This document shows, piece by piece, positions 1 to 8,327 of a DNA stretch of 64,000 bases. The first letter of the stretch is position 1. The number at the start of each line of letters is the position of its first letter. The notes under the pieces are model-generated. The model was given only the letters and a program-made list of their open reading frames with translations. It was not told the DNA's origin and did no database searches. The stretch comes from Flavobacterium yafengii (lineage in GTDB: Bacteria; Bacteroidota; Bacteroidia; Flavobacteriales; Flavobacteriaceae). Both the position numbers and the translations under genes were made by a program. Location of the stretch: positions 558,001 through 622,000 of the forward strand of contig NZ_JASCRY010000002.1 in the NCBI RefSeq assembly GCF_030010375.1, read 5' to 3'.

Positions 1-363
1 ATTACAACCGCCGAAGGTAAAACGAAAGTTCGTCCTCTAGGTGTTTATCATGGGAAAGTCGGTAGTGGTTTGTCTGTTGAAATGTAGGTTAGGAATGGTC
101 CGGTTACGTTGCTTTCTGTAGTAGAATCCAACAATGGCAAATTACTCTTGCTGGTTGCTGAGTCAGAATCTGTAGCTGGTCCGATTTTACAAATAGGGAA
201 TACCAACAGTCGGTATAAATTTTCAATCGGTGCACGAAAATTTGTGAACGATTAGAATAGTCATGGTCCTGCACATCATTGTGCGGTAGGTGTGGGTCAT
301 ATTAGTTCAAAAATTGAAAAGCTGGGTCAATTACTCAATATGGAGGTTGTGAAAGTTTGTTAA
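1..363 (+). pseudogene. Degraded 3' end of an L-fucose/L-arabinose-isomerase-type sugar isomerase
   Basis: Frame 1 reads from the window edge to a TAA at 361-363. It gives a convincing isomerase C-terminal domain (segments such as [37 protein letters not shown] and GPAHHCAVGVGHIS), but two in-frame TAG codons interrupt it at 85-87 and 253-255. The flanking residues suggest the lost codons were Gln (CAG) and Trp (TGG), so each is one substitution away from sense. The protein would isomerise an aldose to a ketose (family assignment from memory of the C-terminal motifs, not a search). It sits directly upstream of a deoxyhexose oxidation operon, which fits a former isomerase route for the same sugar. 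The 5' part lies outside the window. Confidence 0.7.
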
Positions 364-545
364 ACTTGCGAGATTCAAATAAAGGAAGTGAAATATGGTT
401 TTTGATATAGGAAATCAATATGAAAAGGAATTTCAATGGTTTGTTTTAATAAATAATTTTACCCATTAAGTTGTATTATGCTTAATGAAAATTATTTGGA
501 GCAATTATCGGTTTTTAATTATCATCTAAATTAAATATAAAAATT

Positions 546-1310
546 ATGTTTTCATTACAAAATAAAAAAGCGGTGGTTACTGGTGGAGGTAGCGGAATAG
601 GGAAAGCAATTGCTGCTTTATTCGCAAAGCAAGGTGCCGAAGTGCATATTGTAGAATTAACCGAAGAAAGTGCCAAAGCGGCGGTTGAGGAAATAAAGGA
701 AAATGGAGGAAAAGTGTTTTCTCATGCCTGTAATGTGGCCAATCAGCAAGAAGTATTGGCAACATTTGAAAAAATTGGTAACATCAACATTCTTGTCAAC
801 AATGCAGGAATAGCACATGTGGGTAACGTGGAAACCACGCCAGAAGCCGACTTTGATCGCATTATGAATGTGAATGTAAAAGGGGTTTACAATTGTTTGC
901 ATGCAGCAATCCCACAACTGCGCAATTCCGAAGGTAGCGTTATTGTAAACATGGCTTCCATTGCGGCTTGGGTAGGTATTCCGGATCGATTTGCTTATTC
1001 CACGGCCAAAGGAGCTGTAATGGCTATGACTTTATCGGTTGCCAAAGATTATATGGCCGAAAATATCCGTTGTAATTCCATTTCTCCTGCCAGAGTGCAT
1101 ACACCGTTTGTGGATGGATTCATTTCTAAGAATTATCCGGGAAAGGAAGCTGAAATGTTTGATAAACTATCTAAATCACAACCTATTGGTCGCATGGGGA
1201 AACCGGACGAAGTGGCGGCTTTGGCGTTATTCTTGTGCAGCGATGAAGCTGGTTTTATTACCGGTTGTGACTATCCTATTGACGGAGGATTTATTAAATT
1301 AAATAACTAA
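546..1310 (+). CDS. SDR dehydrogenase, probable 2-keto-3-deoxy-L-fuconate dehydrogenase
   Basis: Classical short-chain dehydrogenase of 254 residues. The nucleotide-binding motif TGGGSGIG is at 12-19, NNAG at 85-88, and the catalytic Ser138, Tyr151 and Lys155 are present. The segment around ISPARVHTPFV is typical of the SDRs that oxidise 2-keto-3-deoxy-L-fuconate/rhamnonate to the 2,4-diketo acid. That role is inferred from the next gene, an FAH-family hydrolase that would cleave the 2,4-diketo product, and from the lactonase and sugar dehydrogenase downstream. It is the first intact gene of an apparent seven-gene operon. The start ATG at 546 follows an AT-rich leader with no strong Shine-Dalgarno. 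A generic SDR on another sugar acid cannot be excluded. Confidence 0.85.
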   Translation: MFSLQNKKAVVTGGGSGIGKAIAALFAKQGAEVHIVELTEESAKAAVEEIKENGGKVFSHACNVANQQEVLATFEKIGNINILVNNAGIAHVGNVETTPEADFDRIMNVNVKGVYNCLHAAIPQLRNSEGSVIVNMASIAAWVGIPDRFAYSTAKGAVMAMTLSVAKDYMAENIRCNSISPARVHTPFVDGFISKNYPGKEAEMFDKLSKSQPIGRMGKPDEVAALALFLCSDEAGFITGCDYPIDGGFIKLNN

Positions 1311-1360
1311 GGTCACCTTATTCATACTATAAAAACAATTATACTAAAAAAATAAATAAA

Positions 1361-2215
1361 ATGAAACTAATACGTTTTGGAGAAGCCGGTAAAGAAAAAC
1401 CAGGTATTTTAATCGGAGAAAAAAGATTTGATGTATCGGCAATTGTTGCGGATTATAATGAAGCATTTTTTGAAGAAAATGGACTAGAGACATTAAAAGC
1501 AGCTTTAGAAAATAATCCTGTCCTGCCTGACGTTGACGCTTCTGTACGTTTGGGTTCACCGGTGGCAAGACCATCTAAAATAATATGTATCGGATTAAAC
1601 TATGTAGACCATTGTAAAGAAACTGGTGCGCCAATACCGGAAGAACCGATTATCTTTTTTAAATCGACTACCGCTTTGTGTGGACCGAATGACGATTTAA
1701 TAATTCCAAAGAACAGTAATAAAACCGATTGGGAAATTGAATTGGTATTTATTGTAGGAAAAAAAGCCAGCTATGTTGAAGAAGCAGATGCTATGGATTA
1801 TGTAGCAGGGTATTGTTTGCATAATGATTACAGCGAAAGAGCGTTTCAATTGGAACGTGGCGGACAATGGGCAAAAGGAAAAGGATGTGATACATTCGCT
1901 CCACTTGGACCCATCATGGCAACAAAAGATGAAATTGCAGATGTAAATAATTTGTCGATGTGGTTGACAGTAAACGGAAAAACATTCCAAAATAGTAATA
2001 CATCGAATTTAGTTTTCAAAATTCCTTTCTTGGTTCATTATCTCAGCCAGTTCATGACATTGCTTCCGGGTGATGTTATCAGTACAGGAACGCCTCCAGG
2101 TGTTGGTTTAGGAATCAAACCGCAACCTATTTATCTTAGAGCGGGAGATGTGGTTGAATTAGGAATAGAAGGATTGGGAACAAGCAAACAAGTGGCGGTA
2201 GCGTACAGCAAATAA
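1361..2215 (+). CDS. FAH-family hydrolase, probable 2,4-diketo-3-deoxy-L-fuconate hydrolase
   Basis: Fumarylacetoacetate-hydrolase fold protein of 284 residues, the normal length for this subgroup. The core segments are visible: a glycine-rich GLNYVDHCKETGAPIPEEP stretch near residue 79, WEIELVFIVGKKA (acidic metal ligands) near 127, and the C-terminal GDVISTGTPPGVG near 240. The family cleaves C-C bonds in diketo acids using Mg2+. In the oxidative L-fucose/L-rhamnose pathway it splits 2,4-diketo-3-deoxy-L-fuconate into pyruvate and L-lactate. It follows the SDR by 50 bp and precedes an alcohol dehydrogenase by 18 bp, consistent with cotranscription. The substrate is inferred from context; other acylpyruvases share these motifs. 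Confidence 0.85.
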   Translation: MKLIRFGEAGKEKPGILIGEKRFDVSAIVADYNEAFFEENGLETLKAALENNPVLPDVDASVRLGSPVARPSKIICIGLNYVDHCKETGAPIPEEPIIFFKSTTALCGPNDDLIIPKNSNKTDWEIELVFIVGKKASYVEEADAMDYVAGYCLHNDYSERAFQLERGGQWAKGKGCDTFAPLGPIMATKDEIADVNNLSMWLTVNGKTFQNSNTSNLVFKIPFLVHYLSQFMTLLPGDVISTGTPPGVGLGIKPQPIYLRAGDVVELGIEGLGTSKQVAVAYSK

Positions 2216-2233
2216 TTATAAAAAAATTAAGAG

Positions 2234-3247
2234 ATGAAATACATTGTATGCGAAAAACCCCATCAGTTTGAATTAAAAGATAAACCCATGCCGGTGCGCA
2301 AGGATGGTGAAGTATTATTAAAGATTAGAAAAATAGGTGTTTGTGGTACAGATATCCATGCTTTTGGTGGAACACAGCCCTATTTTGAATATCCACGTAT
2401 TTTAGGACATGAACTCGCTGCTGAATATATTGAAGGCGAAGCTGAAGGTTATAAACCGGGTGATAAGGTAACTTTTATACCTTATTTTCATTGTGGTGAA
2501 TGTGTGGCTTGCAGAAATGGACTTACGAACTGCTGTGCAAAGATTAAAGTTTTTGGAGTTCATATCGACGGAGGAATGGCAGAATATATTACCATCCCAG
2601 AACAATATCTACTGCAGGGTGGCGGACTGGATTACGACCAACTGGCACTTGTTGAACCACTTGCCATAGCTGCACATGGAGTAAGAAGAGCTGTGGTAAA
2701 TTCAAATGACACGGTACTTGTTATGGGAGCTGGTCCTATAGGAATTGGCCTGATACAATTTGCTAAAATAGCTGGTGCAAAAGTAATCGCGATGGATATC
2801 AACGAATACAGGCTGCGTTTTTGTAAAGAAGAACTCCATGTTGATGCCACGATAAATCCTGCAAATGAAGATGTCACGGCAAGACTTATGGAAATCACAA
2901 ACGGCGACATGCCTACAGTTGTCATAGATGCAACCGGTAACCGTAATGTTATGAACAGTGCTTTTAATTACATCGCCCATGGTGGACGATTTGTTCTGGT
3001 GGGTCTTCAAAAAGGGGAACTTAGTTTTAGCCATCCTGATTTTCACAAACGGGAATCTACTTTAATGAGTAGTAGAAATGCAACAAAAGATGATTTTCTC
3101 TATGTGATGGAATGCCTTAAAAACGGTAAAATAGACCCAAAGAAATACATTACCCACAGGGCTCCTTTTACTGAAATGATAACTGAATTTGAAAAGTGGA
3201 TTAATCCAAAAAATAACGTCATCAAAGCGTTGATAGAACTGGATTAA
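2234..3247 (+). CDS. Zinc-dependent medium-chain alcohol/polyol dehydrogenase
   Basis: Medium-chain dehydrogenase/reductase of 337 residues. Catalytic zinc ligands are Cys37 (GVCGTD) and His59-Glu60 (GHE). A structural zinc site is formed by Cys87, Cys90, Cys93 and Cys101 (or Cys100), and a Rossmann GAGPIG motif lies near residue 166. It belongs to the sorbitol/threonine/galactonate-5-dehydrogenase-like branch. It lies within the deoxyhexose operon between the diketo-acid hydrolase and a second SDR. It could oxidise a sugar, sugar acid or lactate/lactaldehyde product of the pathway; the sequence does not decide which. No truncation or missing zinc ligand is seen. Confidence 0.85.
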   Translation: MKYIVCEKPHQFELKDKPMPVRKDGEVLLKIRKIGVCGTDIHAFGGTQPYFEYPRILGHELAAEYIEGEAEGYKPGDKVTFIPYFHCGECVACRNGLTNCCAKIKVFGVHIDGGMAEYITIPEQYLLQGGGLDYDQLALVEPLAIAAHGVRRAVVNSNDTVLVMGAGPIGIGLIQFAKIAGAKVIAMDINEYRLRFCKEELHVDATINPANEDVTARLMEITNGDMPTVVIDATGNRNVMNSAFNYIAHGGRFVLVGLQKGELSFSHPDFHKRESTLMSSRNATKDDFLYVMECLKNGKIDPKKYITHRAPFTEMITEFEKWINPKNNVIKALIELD

Positions 3248-3266
3248 ACTTAAAAACTAAAATAGT

Positions 3267-4064
3267 ATGGATTTAAGATTAAAAGGTAAAATAATAGTCG
3301 TTTCAGGATCAGCAGGAAAAGAAGGAAGCATTGGTGAGACCATCATAAAAAGACTGGCTGACGAAGGTGCAATTCCTGTACTTGTAGACCGTAATGATAG
3401 AGGTTTTGGTTATGCCGAAGAACTTCAAAAAAGAGGTTTGGATTCCATATTTGTGCAAACGGATGTAACTAATCCGGAGCAAATGGAAGCTGCTGTACAA
3501 AAAATCGTTGAAAAATACGGACGAATAGATGCTGTTATCAATAACGTTGGAGTAAATGATGGTGCAGGTTTAGATGCCAGTTATGAGGAGTTCATGGATT
3601 CTTTAAAACTGAATCTGGTAAGCTACTTTTTACTGACCAAATATGCACTTCCTTATCTAAAAGAATCAAAAGGTAATATCCTTAATATTGGTTCTAAAGT
3701 TGCCTTGACAGGACAGGGAGGAACTTCAGGATATGCTGCCGCAAAAGGTGGCGTATTGGGTCTTACCAGAGAATGGGCGGTTGACTTAATTCAATATGAT
3801 ATCCGTTCCAATGCTATTATCATTGCAGAAAGTTTTACTCCTGCTTATGACGATTGGTTAAAAACATTACCGGACGGCGAAATGGTATTGGCAAAAATAA
3901 ATAAAAGTATCCCGTTTGAAGCAAGGATGACAAGCCCTGAAGAAATAGCAGACACTGCGTTGTTTATTATCTCTGATCGTTCTTCCCACACTACCGGACA
4001 ATTCGTTTTTGTAGACGGAGGATATGTACATTTGGACAGATCATTAATTAATGATGTAAATTAG
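3267..4064 (+). CDS. SDR dehydrogenase, probable L-fucose (deoxyhexose) dehydrogenase
   Basis: Short-chain dehydrogenase of 265 residues with a slightly unusual cofactor loop (GSAGKEGSIG at 14-23). Catalytic Ser143, Tyr156 and Lys160 are present. The IIAESFTPAYDDWL stretch near residue 191 is characteristic of SDRs annotated as L-fucose dehydrogenase in the Xanthomonas-type pathway (from memory). Such an enzyme oxidises the free sugar to its lactone, and the next gene, starting 11 bp downstream, is a lactonase-type amidohydrolase. That adjacency supports the role. L-rhamnose or D-arabinose are alternative substrates. Confidence 0.8.
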   Translation: MDLRLKGKIIVVSGSAGKEGSIGETIIKRLADEGAIPVLVDRNDRGFGYAEELQKRGLDSIFVQTDVTNPEQMEAAVQKIVEKYGRIDAVINNVGVNDGAGLDASYEEFMDSLKLNLVSYFLLTKYALPYLKESKGNILNIGSKVALTGQGGTSGYAAAKGGVLGLTREWAVDLIQYDIRSNAIIIAESFTPAYDDWLKTLPDGEMVLAKINKSIPFEARMTSPEEIADTALFIISDRSSHTTGQFVFVDGGYVHLDRSLINDVN

Positions 4065-4074
4065 AAAAAGCTTT

Positions 4075-4911
4075 ATGCATAAACGTATTGACGCCCATCA
4101 GCATTTTTGGAAGTTTGATCCTATTCGGGATAGCTGGATTGATGCCTCTATGCAGAAAATTCAAAAAGATTTTTTGCCAAAAGATCTTCTGCCGTTACTG
4201 AACGAAAATAAATTTTCCGGCTGTGTTGCTGTACAGGCAAGCCAATCGGAGGAAGAAACTAATTTTCTGCTTGACTTAGCGGCAAAAAATGATTTCATCA
4301 AAGGTGTCGTGGGATGGGTAGACTTATTAGATGAAAATATCGCTGAGCGACTGGCTACTTTTTCAACTCAAAAAAAGCTGAAAGGATTTAGACACGTAGT
4401 ACAGGGAGAATCTGATGATTTTATGCTAAGAAATGATTTTCGCAACGGTATAAGTGAATTGAAACCGTTTGATTACACCTATGATATTCTCGTTTTTCAT
4501 CGCCAGTTGCCTGCAGCAATAAATCTGGTCAATCGTTTTCCTGGTCAAGCTTTTGTACTGGACCATATTGCAAAACCTGATATAAAATCGGGAGCAATTC
4601 AATTATGGAAAGAGAATATCCAGGAATTAGCAAAAGCAGAAAATGTGATGTGTAAAATTTCAGGAATGATAACTGAGGCGGACTGGAATTTATGGACAGC
4701 GGATGATCTAAAACCATATCTCGATGTGATTTTTGAAAATTTTTCGAAAGAAAACCTAATGTTTGGTTCTGATTGGCCTGTTTGCAATCTTGCCGCAAAT
4801 TATAATCAGGTTGTAAAAACGCTGGAGGAATATATTTCGCAGTTACCAATTCAAGAGCAAGAACTGATTTGGTATGGCAATGCCAACACTTTTTATAAAC
4901 TCGATCAATAA
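4075..4911 (+). CDS. Amidohydrolase-2 family lactonase (L-fuconolactonase type)
   Basis: TIM-barrel amidohydrolase of 278 residues. It has the N-terminal metal motif DAHQHFW (His8, His10), FVLDHIAKP near residue 161 and the C-terminal FGSDWPVCNL with the catalytic Asp. These are the marks of the fuconolactonase/4-sulfomuconolactonase group, which hydrolyse sugar lactones to aldonates in the cytoplasm. It starts 11 bp after the putative sugar dehydrogenase gene and ends 17 bp before the next SDR. The dehydratase expected to act on its product (an enolase-superfamily L-fuconate dehydratase) is not found in this window. Confidence 0.85.
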   Translation: MHKRIDAHQHFWKFDPIRDSWIDASMQKIQKDFLPKDLLPLLNENKFSGCVAVQASQSEEETNFLLDLAAKNDFIKGVVGWVDLLDENIAERLATFSTQKKLKGFRHVVQGESDDFMLRNDFRNGISELKPFDYTYDILVFHRQLPAAINLVNRFPGQAFVLDHIAKPDIKSGAIQLWKENIQELAKAENVMCKISGMITEADWNLWTADDLKPYLDVIFENFSKENLMFGSDWPVCNLAANYNQVVKTLEEYISQLPIQEQELIWYGNANTFYKLDQ

Positions 4912-4927
4912 AAATAATACTATATAC

Positions 4928-5740
4928 ATGGATAATTTATTCAATTTAAAAGGAAAAGTAGCTTTAGTCACTGGAGGATCTGGGGTTTTAGGAGGTCAAA
5001 TGGGTGAAGTTTTGGCGAAAGCGGGAGCAACAGCAGTGATAATGGGATCAACTTTAGCCAAAGCTGATATCGTAGTTAATAAAATTAAGGCAAATGGTGG
5101 AGAAGCTTTTGCTGTAGCTGCCAATGTACTTGATAAACCATCACTTGAAAAAGTAAAAGATTTAATATTAGAAAAATACGGGCGCCTTGATATCTTAATC
5201 AATGCAGCCGGAGGAAATGTCCCAGGGGCAACTATTGCTCCGGATAATACTATTTTTAATATGCCCACTGTAGATTTAGAAAAAGTATTAGACTTAAATA
5301 TTATTGGTACTATATTGCCAACACAAGTTTTTTCAGAAATTTTTGCTAACCAGAAACAAGGGGTAATCATTAATATTTCTTCTGCAACAGCGCAACGTCC
5401 ATTGACACGCGTAGTTGGTTATTCTGCTTCAAAAGCGGCAATCGATAATTTTACCAAATGGATGGCTGTTGAAATGGCTACTAAATTTGGCGAAGGAATA
5501 CGAGTAAATGCGATAGCGCCAGGATTTTTTATTGGAGAGCAAAATAGAGCTTTATTGTTGGAACCTGACGGAGGTTTGACAGCCAGAGGAAAAAAAATCA
5601 TCGAGCAAACGCCAATGCGAAGATTTGGTAATCCAGAAGATTTGGGTGGAACTCTAATTTGGTTGTGCAGTGATGCTTCAAAATTCATTACCGGAATTAT
5701 TGTAAATGTTGACGGTGGATTTGGAGTTTCAAGTATATAA
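4928..5740 (+). CDS. uxuB: SDR-type D-mannonate oxidoreductase (fructuronate reductase)
   Basis: SDR of 270 residues from the ATG at 4928. An upstream in-frame start at 4874 would overlap the lactonase gene, and the residues it adds do not look like SDR sequence, so I prefer 4928. Motifs are TGGSGVLG at 15-22, Ser151/152, Tyr165 and Lys169. In Bacteroidetes an SDR of this type reduces D-fructuronate to D-mannonate, replacing the long-chain UxuB of enterics. The immediate neighbour is mannonate dehydratase, which makes this assignment strong by context. The gene symbol is functional and does not imply homology to E. coli UxuB. Confidence 0.8.
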   Translation: MDNLFNLKGKVALVTGGSGVLGGQMGEVLAKAGATAVIMGSTLAKADIVVNKIKANGGEAFAVAANVLDKPSLEKVKDLILEKYGRLDILINAAGGNVPGATIAPDNTIFNMPTVDLEKVLDLNIIGTILPTQVFSEIFANQKQGVIINISSATAQRPLTRVVGYSASKAAIDNFTKWMAVEMATKFGEGIRVNAIAPGFFIGEQNRALLLEPDGGLTARGKKIIEQTPMRRFGNPEDLGGTLIWLCSDASKFITGIIVNVDGGFGVSSI

Positions 5741-5773
5741 AAAGTAAAAAAAATATAAATAAAACACAAGCAA

Positions 5774-6964
5774 ATGGAACAAACATGGAGATGGTTCGGT
5801 CCTAATGATTCAGTTAAATTATCTGATATAGCACAAGCTGGAGCTACTGGTATAGTGACGGCATTACATCATATTCCTAATGGGGAAGTATGGGAAATCG
5901 AGGAAATTTTAAAAAGAAAAGATACAATCACTTTTAAAAATTCTGATGTTGACTCTACATTAACTGGCCTTCAATGGTCTGTTGTGGAGAGCATTCCGGT
6001 ACACGAAGACATTAAAAAACAAACAGGAAATTACCTTCAATATATTGAAAACTACAAGCAAAGCATCAAAAACCTTGCTGCTTGCGGAATACATACAATA
6101 TGTTATAATTTCATGCCCGTTTTGGATTGGTCTAGAACTGATTTAGCGTATGAAATGCCTGACGGGTCAAAAGCATTGCGATTTGACATTAATCAATTTA
6201 CAGCTTTTGATTTATTTATTCTTAAAAGACCCGAGGCAGAGAAAGATTATTCAGTAGAACGAATTGCTGCTGCAACTGCTTGTTTTAAAGCACTCAGCGA
6301 AGCCGATAAAGTGAAACTACAGCAAAATATTCTTGCAGGCTTACCCGGTGCCGAAGAAGCGTATAGTGTCAAAGAATTCCTAACGGTTTTAGACGGTTAT
6401 AAAAACATTGACGGTGCTACACTAAAAGCGAATCTTTATTATTTCCTGAAAGAAATCATTCCGGTTGCTGAAAGTGTTCATGTAAAAATGGCAATTCATC
6501 CGGATGATCCTCCATTTCCAATCCTTGGTTTACCAAGAGTAGTAAGTACTGAAGCCGATTTGACAGCAATGTTAGCCGTTGTGGATTCTCCTTCAAATGG
6601 TTTTACGATGTGCACTGGTTCTTATGGAGTAAGACCTGATAATGATCTTGCAGGTATGATTGACCGTCATGGTGATAAAATGAATTTTATTCATTTGAGA
6701 AGTACCCAAAGAGAAAGTGATGGAAGTTTTTATGAAGCAAATCATTTGGAAGGTAATGTAGATATGTATGCTGTTGTAAAAGCAATACTCAACATAGAAA
6801 AAGAAACGAAAAATATAATCCCAATGCGCCCTGATCATGGACATCAGATGTTGGATGATTTAAATAAAAAAACAAATCCCGGATATTCTGCAATCGGTCG
6901 TTTGCGTGGTCTTGCTGAATTACGAGGATTAGAAATGGGAATCAAAAAAAGTTTATTTGATTGA
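5774..6964 (+). CDS. uxuA: Mannonate dehydratase
   Basis: TIM-barrel metalloenzyme of 396 residues, the full UxuA length. The typical opening [15 protein letters not shown] with [13 protein letters not shown] is present, followed by metal-binding segments including [17 protein letters not shown] near residue 240 and [10 protein letters not shown] near 352. It dehydrates D-mannonate to 2-keto-3-deoxy-D-gluconate in hexuronate (glucuronate) breakdown. It is the last gene of the operon, 33 bp after the fructuronate reductase. Coupling uronate and deoxyhexose genes would suit growth on an acidic plant or algal polysaccharide; this is inference. Confidence 0.95.
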   Translation: MEQTWRWFGPNDSVKLSDIAQAGATGIVTALHHIPNGEVWEIEEILKRKDTITFKNSDVDSTLTGLQWSVVESIPVHEDIKKQTGNYLQYIENYKQSIKNLAACGIHTICYNFMPVLDWSRTDLAYEMPDGSKALRFDINQFTAFDLFILKRPEAEKDYSVERIAAATACFKALSEADKVKLQQNILAGLPGAEEAYSVKEFLTVLDGYKNIDGATLKANLYYFLKEIIPVAESVHVKMAIHPDDPPFPILGLPRVVSTEADLTAMLAVVDSPSNGFTMCTGSYGVRPDNDLAGMIDRHGDKMNFIHLRSTQRESDGSFYEANHLEGNVDMYAVVKAILNIEKETKNIIPMRPDHGHQMLDDLNKKTNPGYSAIGRLRGLAELRGLEMGIKKSLFD

Positions 6965-7238
6965 AATTATTTATGTCTACTAGCAAACCATTTTTGAAGC
7001 TTTTGCATTTTTTGTATGAAAAAGTATTGAAATTTTGTTTTTCATAATGTGGTGACTTTTGAAGATTATTAAATTAGATTATAAATTTTCTATTGTCAAG
7101 ATGTTCATTATTCAAACTACTTGTTAAACAAGGTCTTGTTTGAAATTCGGGTACCTAAAAATTACTTTTTCTTGGGTAACCGAATAAGCATCCTTACGAT
7201 TATGATTTAATGATGTTTTTTGAAATTAATAAAAACGG

Positions 7239-7272
7239 AAAAGCCTGTAAATCCTAATATTTACAGGCTTTT
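7239..7272. terminator. Perfect 14-bp hairpin with T tract
   Basis: Arms AAAAGCCTGTAAAT (7239-7252) and ATTTACAGGCTTTT (7259-7272) flank a 6-nt loop. The A and T runs at the ends make it work as a rho-independent terminator in either direction. It lies 274 bp after mannonate dehydratase and directly beyond the tmRNA-like remnant when read on the minus strand. Confidence 0.75.
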
Positions 7273-7293
7273 GGTTTCAATTGAAAATGAATT

Positions 7294-7323
7294 AGTGGAG
7301 TCGCCGGGACTACAATCGAACAC
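7294..7323 (-). other. Remnant resembling the 3' end of a tmRNA/tRNA gene
   Basis: Read on the minus strand, this stretch contains GTTCGATT (T-loop like) and then CCCGGCGACTCCAC. The latter is the pattern of a T-stem 3' strand plus acceptor strand, as at the 3' end of tmRNA (ssrA). The T stem is not properly paired and nothing upstream on that strand forms a tmRNA, so it is not a working gene. It is followed, in minus-strand direction, by the 14-bp terminator hairpin. A truncated tmRNA 3' end with its terminator is what an integrated element leaves at an attachment site; this is inference. Confidence 0.4.
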
Positions 7324-7637
7324 CTTATACCGATCTTAACTTTTTTTGATAGCTTAAAATTATGACTTAATGTATTGATTTTTAATATTTTAAATAGTTG
7401 TTTTTTGATGATAATTTTTTAAGGTTAAAAAATTTAACTAAGTACTTTAACGTTTTTTAATAATTCTAAGTTTTTTAAAGGTAAAAAGGTGTACATAAAG
7501 GAAATGTTACAGTTCGACAGTCGAATTCTAATTAACGGTCGAACACTTTGTGTAGGTAGAAATTACGATAGATTATTCGAAGCATTCAATTTTATAGCAT
7601 TCAGAGGTGCTAGCAACAGAAAGTGAATTTTTTAAAA

Positions 7638-7655
7638 TTACCGGTATAACAGTAA
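7638..7655. promoter_or_regulatory. HipB operator O1
   Basis: TTACCGGTATAACAGTAA, an imperfect TTACC-N8-GGTAA palindrome. The layout matches the TATCC-N8-GGATA operators of E. coli HipB (5-bp half sites, 8-bp gap). Distal of three copies spaced 71 bp apart. Confidence 0.65.
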
Positions 7656-7708
7656 AACAACCTTTTATTCCTCTTATTTAAACCAATTGACTATAACTTG
7701 CGTATTAA

Positions 7709-7726
7709 TTACCGTTATAGCGGTAA
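7709..7726. promoter_or_regulatory. HipB operator O2
   Basis: TTACCGTTATAGCGGTAA, a perfect 5+5 (6+6) inverted repeat and the best of the three copies. It starts exactly 71 bp after O1. Confidence 0.75.
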
Positions 7727-7779
7727 AAACAATGTTTTTATTTTAAAACACTTGTATTGTAAAGCGTATTTGGTTATTT

Positions 7780-7797
7780 TTACTGCTAAAACGGTAA
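7780..7797. promoter_or_regulatory. HipB operator O3
   Basis: TTACTGCTAAAACGGTAA, ending 3 bp before the hipB start codon and starting exactly 71 bp after O2. Binding here would block transcription or translation start of the operon (inference). Confidence 0.7.
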
Positions 7798-7800
7798 ATA

Positions 7801-8010
7801 ATGAATGATTTTGATTTGGGTCTCTTCATAAAAGAGCATCGTAAGCAAGCAGGATTAACACAATTAGAATTGGCTAATCTAGCAGGTGTAGGGAAGACTA
7901 CAGTTTTTGATATTGAAAAAAATAAAGAAACGGTTAGCTGGAATAATCTTTTAGCTGTTCTAAAAGTATTAAATATTGAAATCCAGTTTAAAAGCCCAAT
8001 CAATAAATAA
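7801..8010 (+). CDS. hipB: HipB-like antitoxin / DNA-binding repressor
   Basis: XRE-type helix-turn-helix protein of 69 residues. The HTH spans about 10-60 (FIKEHRKQAGLTQLELANLAGVG.. with the TTVFDIE recognition helix). It is the size of HipB antitoxins, which bind the operon's own operators. The three palindromes upstream, the last 3 bp before the ATG, are the obvious targets. The next gene begins 2 bp after the stop codon, so the three hip genes are translationally coupled. There is no room for a Shine-Dalgarno separate from operator O3. Confidence 0.9.
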   Translation: MNDFDLGLFIKEHRKQAGLTQLELANLAGVGKTTVFDIEKNKETVSWNNLLAVLKVLNIEIQFKSPINK

Positions 8011-8012
8011 TT

Positions 8013-8327
8013 ATGAAAAAAGCAATAATATTTGTTCACGATAAAAGAGCAGGAGTATTGAGTGAGAATACTAGTGGAGGGTATGAATTTACCTATGATG
8101 ACAATTATGAAGGAGAACCGGTATCATTGACTATGCCATTGACTAATAAAACATATTTATTTGTCAAATTCCCATCTTTTTTTGAAGGATTATTGCCAGA
8201 AGGCATCATGCTTGAAGGGCTTTTAAAAATCGGTAAAATTGACAAAAATGATTATTTCTCACAACTTATTGCGACAGGAAATGATTTAGTAGGAGCGGTA
8301 ACGGTAAAAGAATGGAAAGATGAATAG
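8013..8327 (+). CDS. hipS: HipS-like protein (HipA N-terminal subdomain 1 as a separate polypeptide)
   Basis: Protein of 104 residues matching the small N-terminal subdomain of HipA: strands AIIFVHDKRAGVLSE, the SLTMPL segment (compare SLSMPL in HipA) and a PSFFEGLLPEG loop near residue 50, then GNDLVGAVTV near 90. In tripartite HipBST systems of the E. coli O127 type this part is a separate gene and acts as the antitoxin that inhibits the kinase. It overlaps the following hipT gene by 8 bp in another frame. The sequence shows the split directly; the antitoxin role here is inferred. Confidence 0.85.
   Translation: MKKAIIFVHDKRAGVLSENTSGGYEFTYDDNYEGEPVSLTMPLTNKTYLFVKFPSFFEGLLPEGIMLEGLLKIGKIDKNDYFSQLIATGNDLVGAVTVKEWKDE

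Larger units (their letters stand above)
6965..7637. other. AT-rich intergenic region without a gene
   Basis: No credible ORF in either strand. Besides the hairpin and the tmRNA-like remnant it holds an imperfect inverted repeat (ATTCGGGTACC near 7147 against GGTAACCGAAT near 7176) and a 13-nt palindrome TTCGACAGTCGAA at 7513-7525, neither of which I can assign. It separates the catabolic operon from the hipBST locus. Confidence 0.6.
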
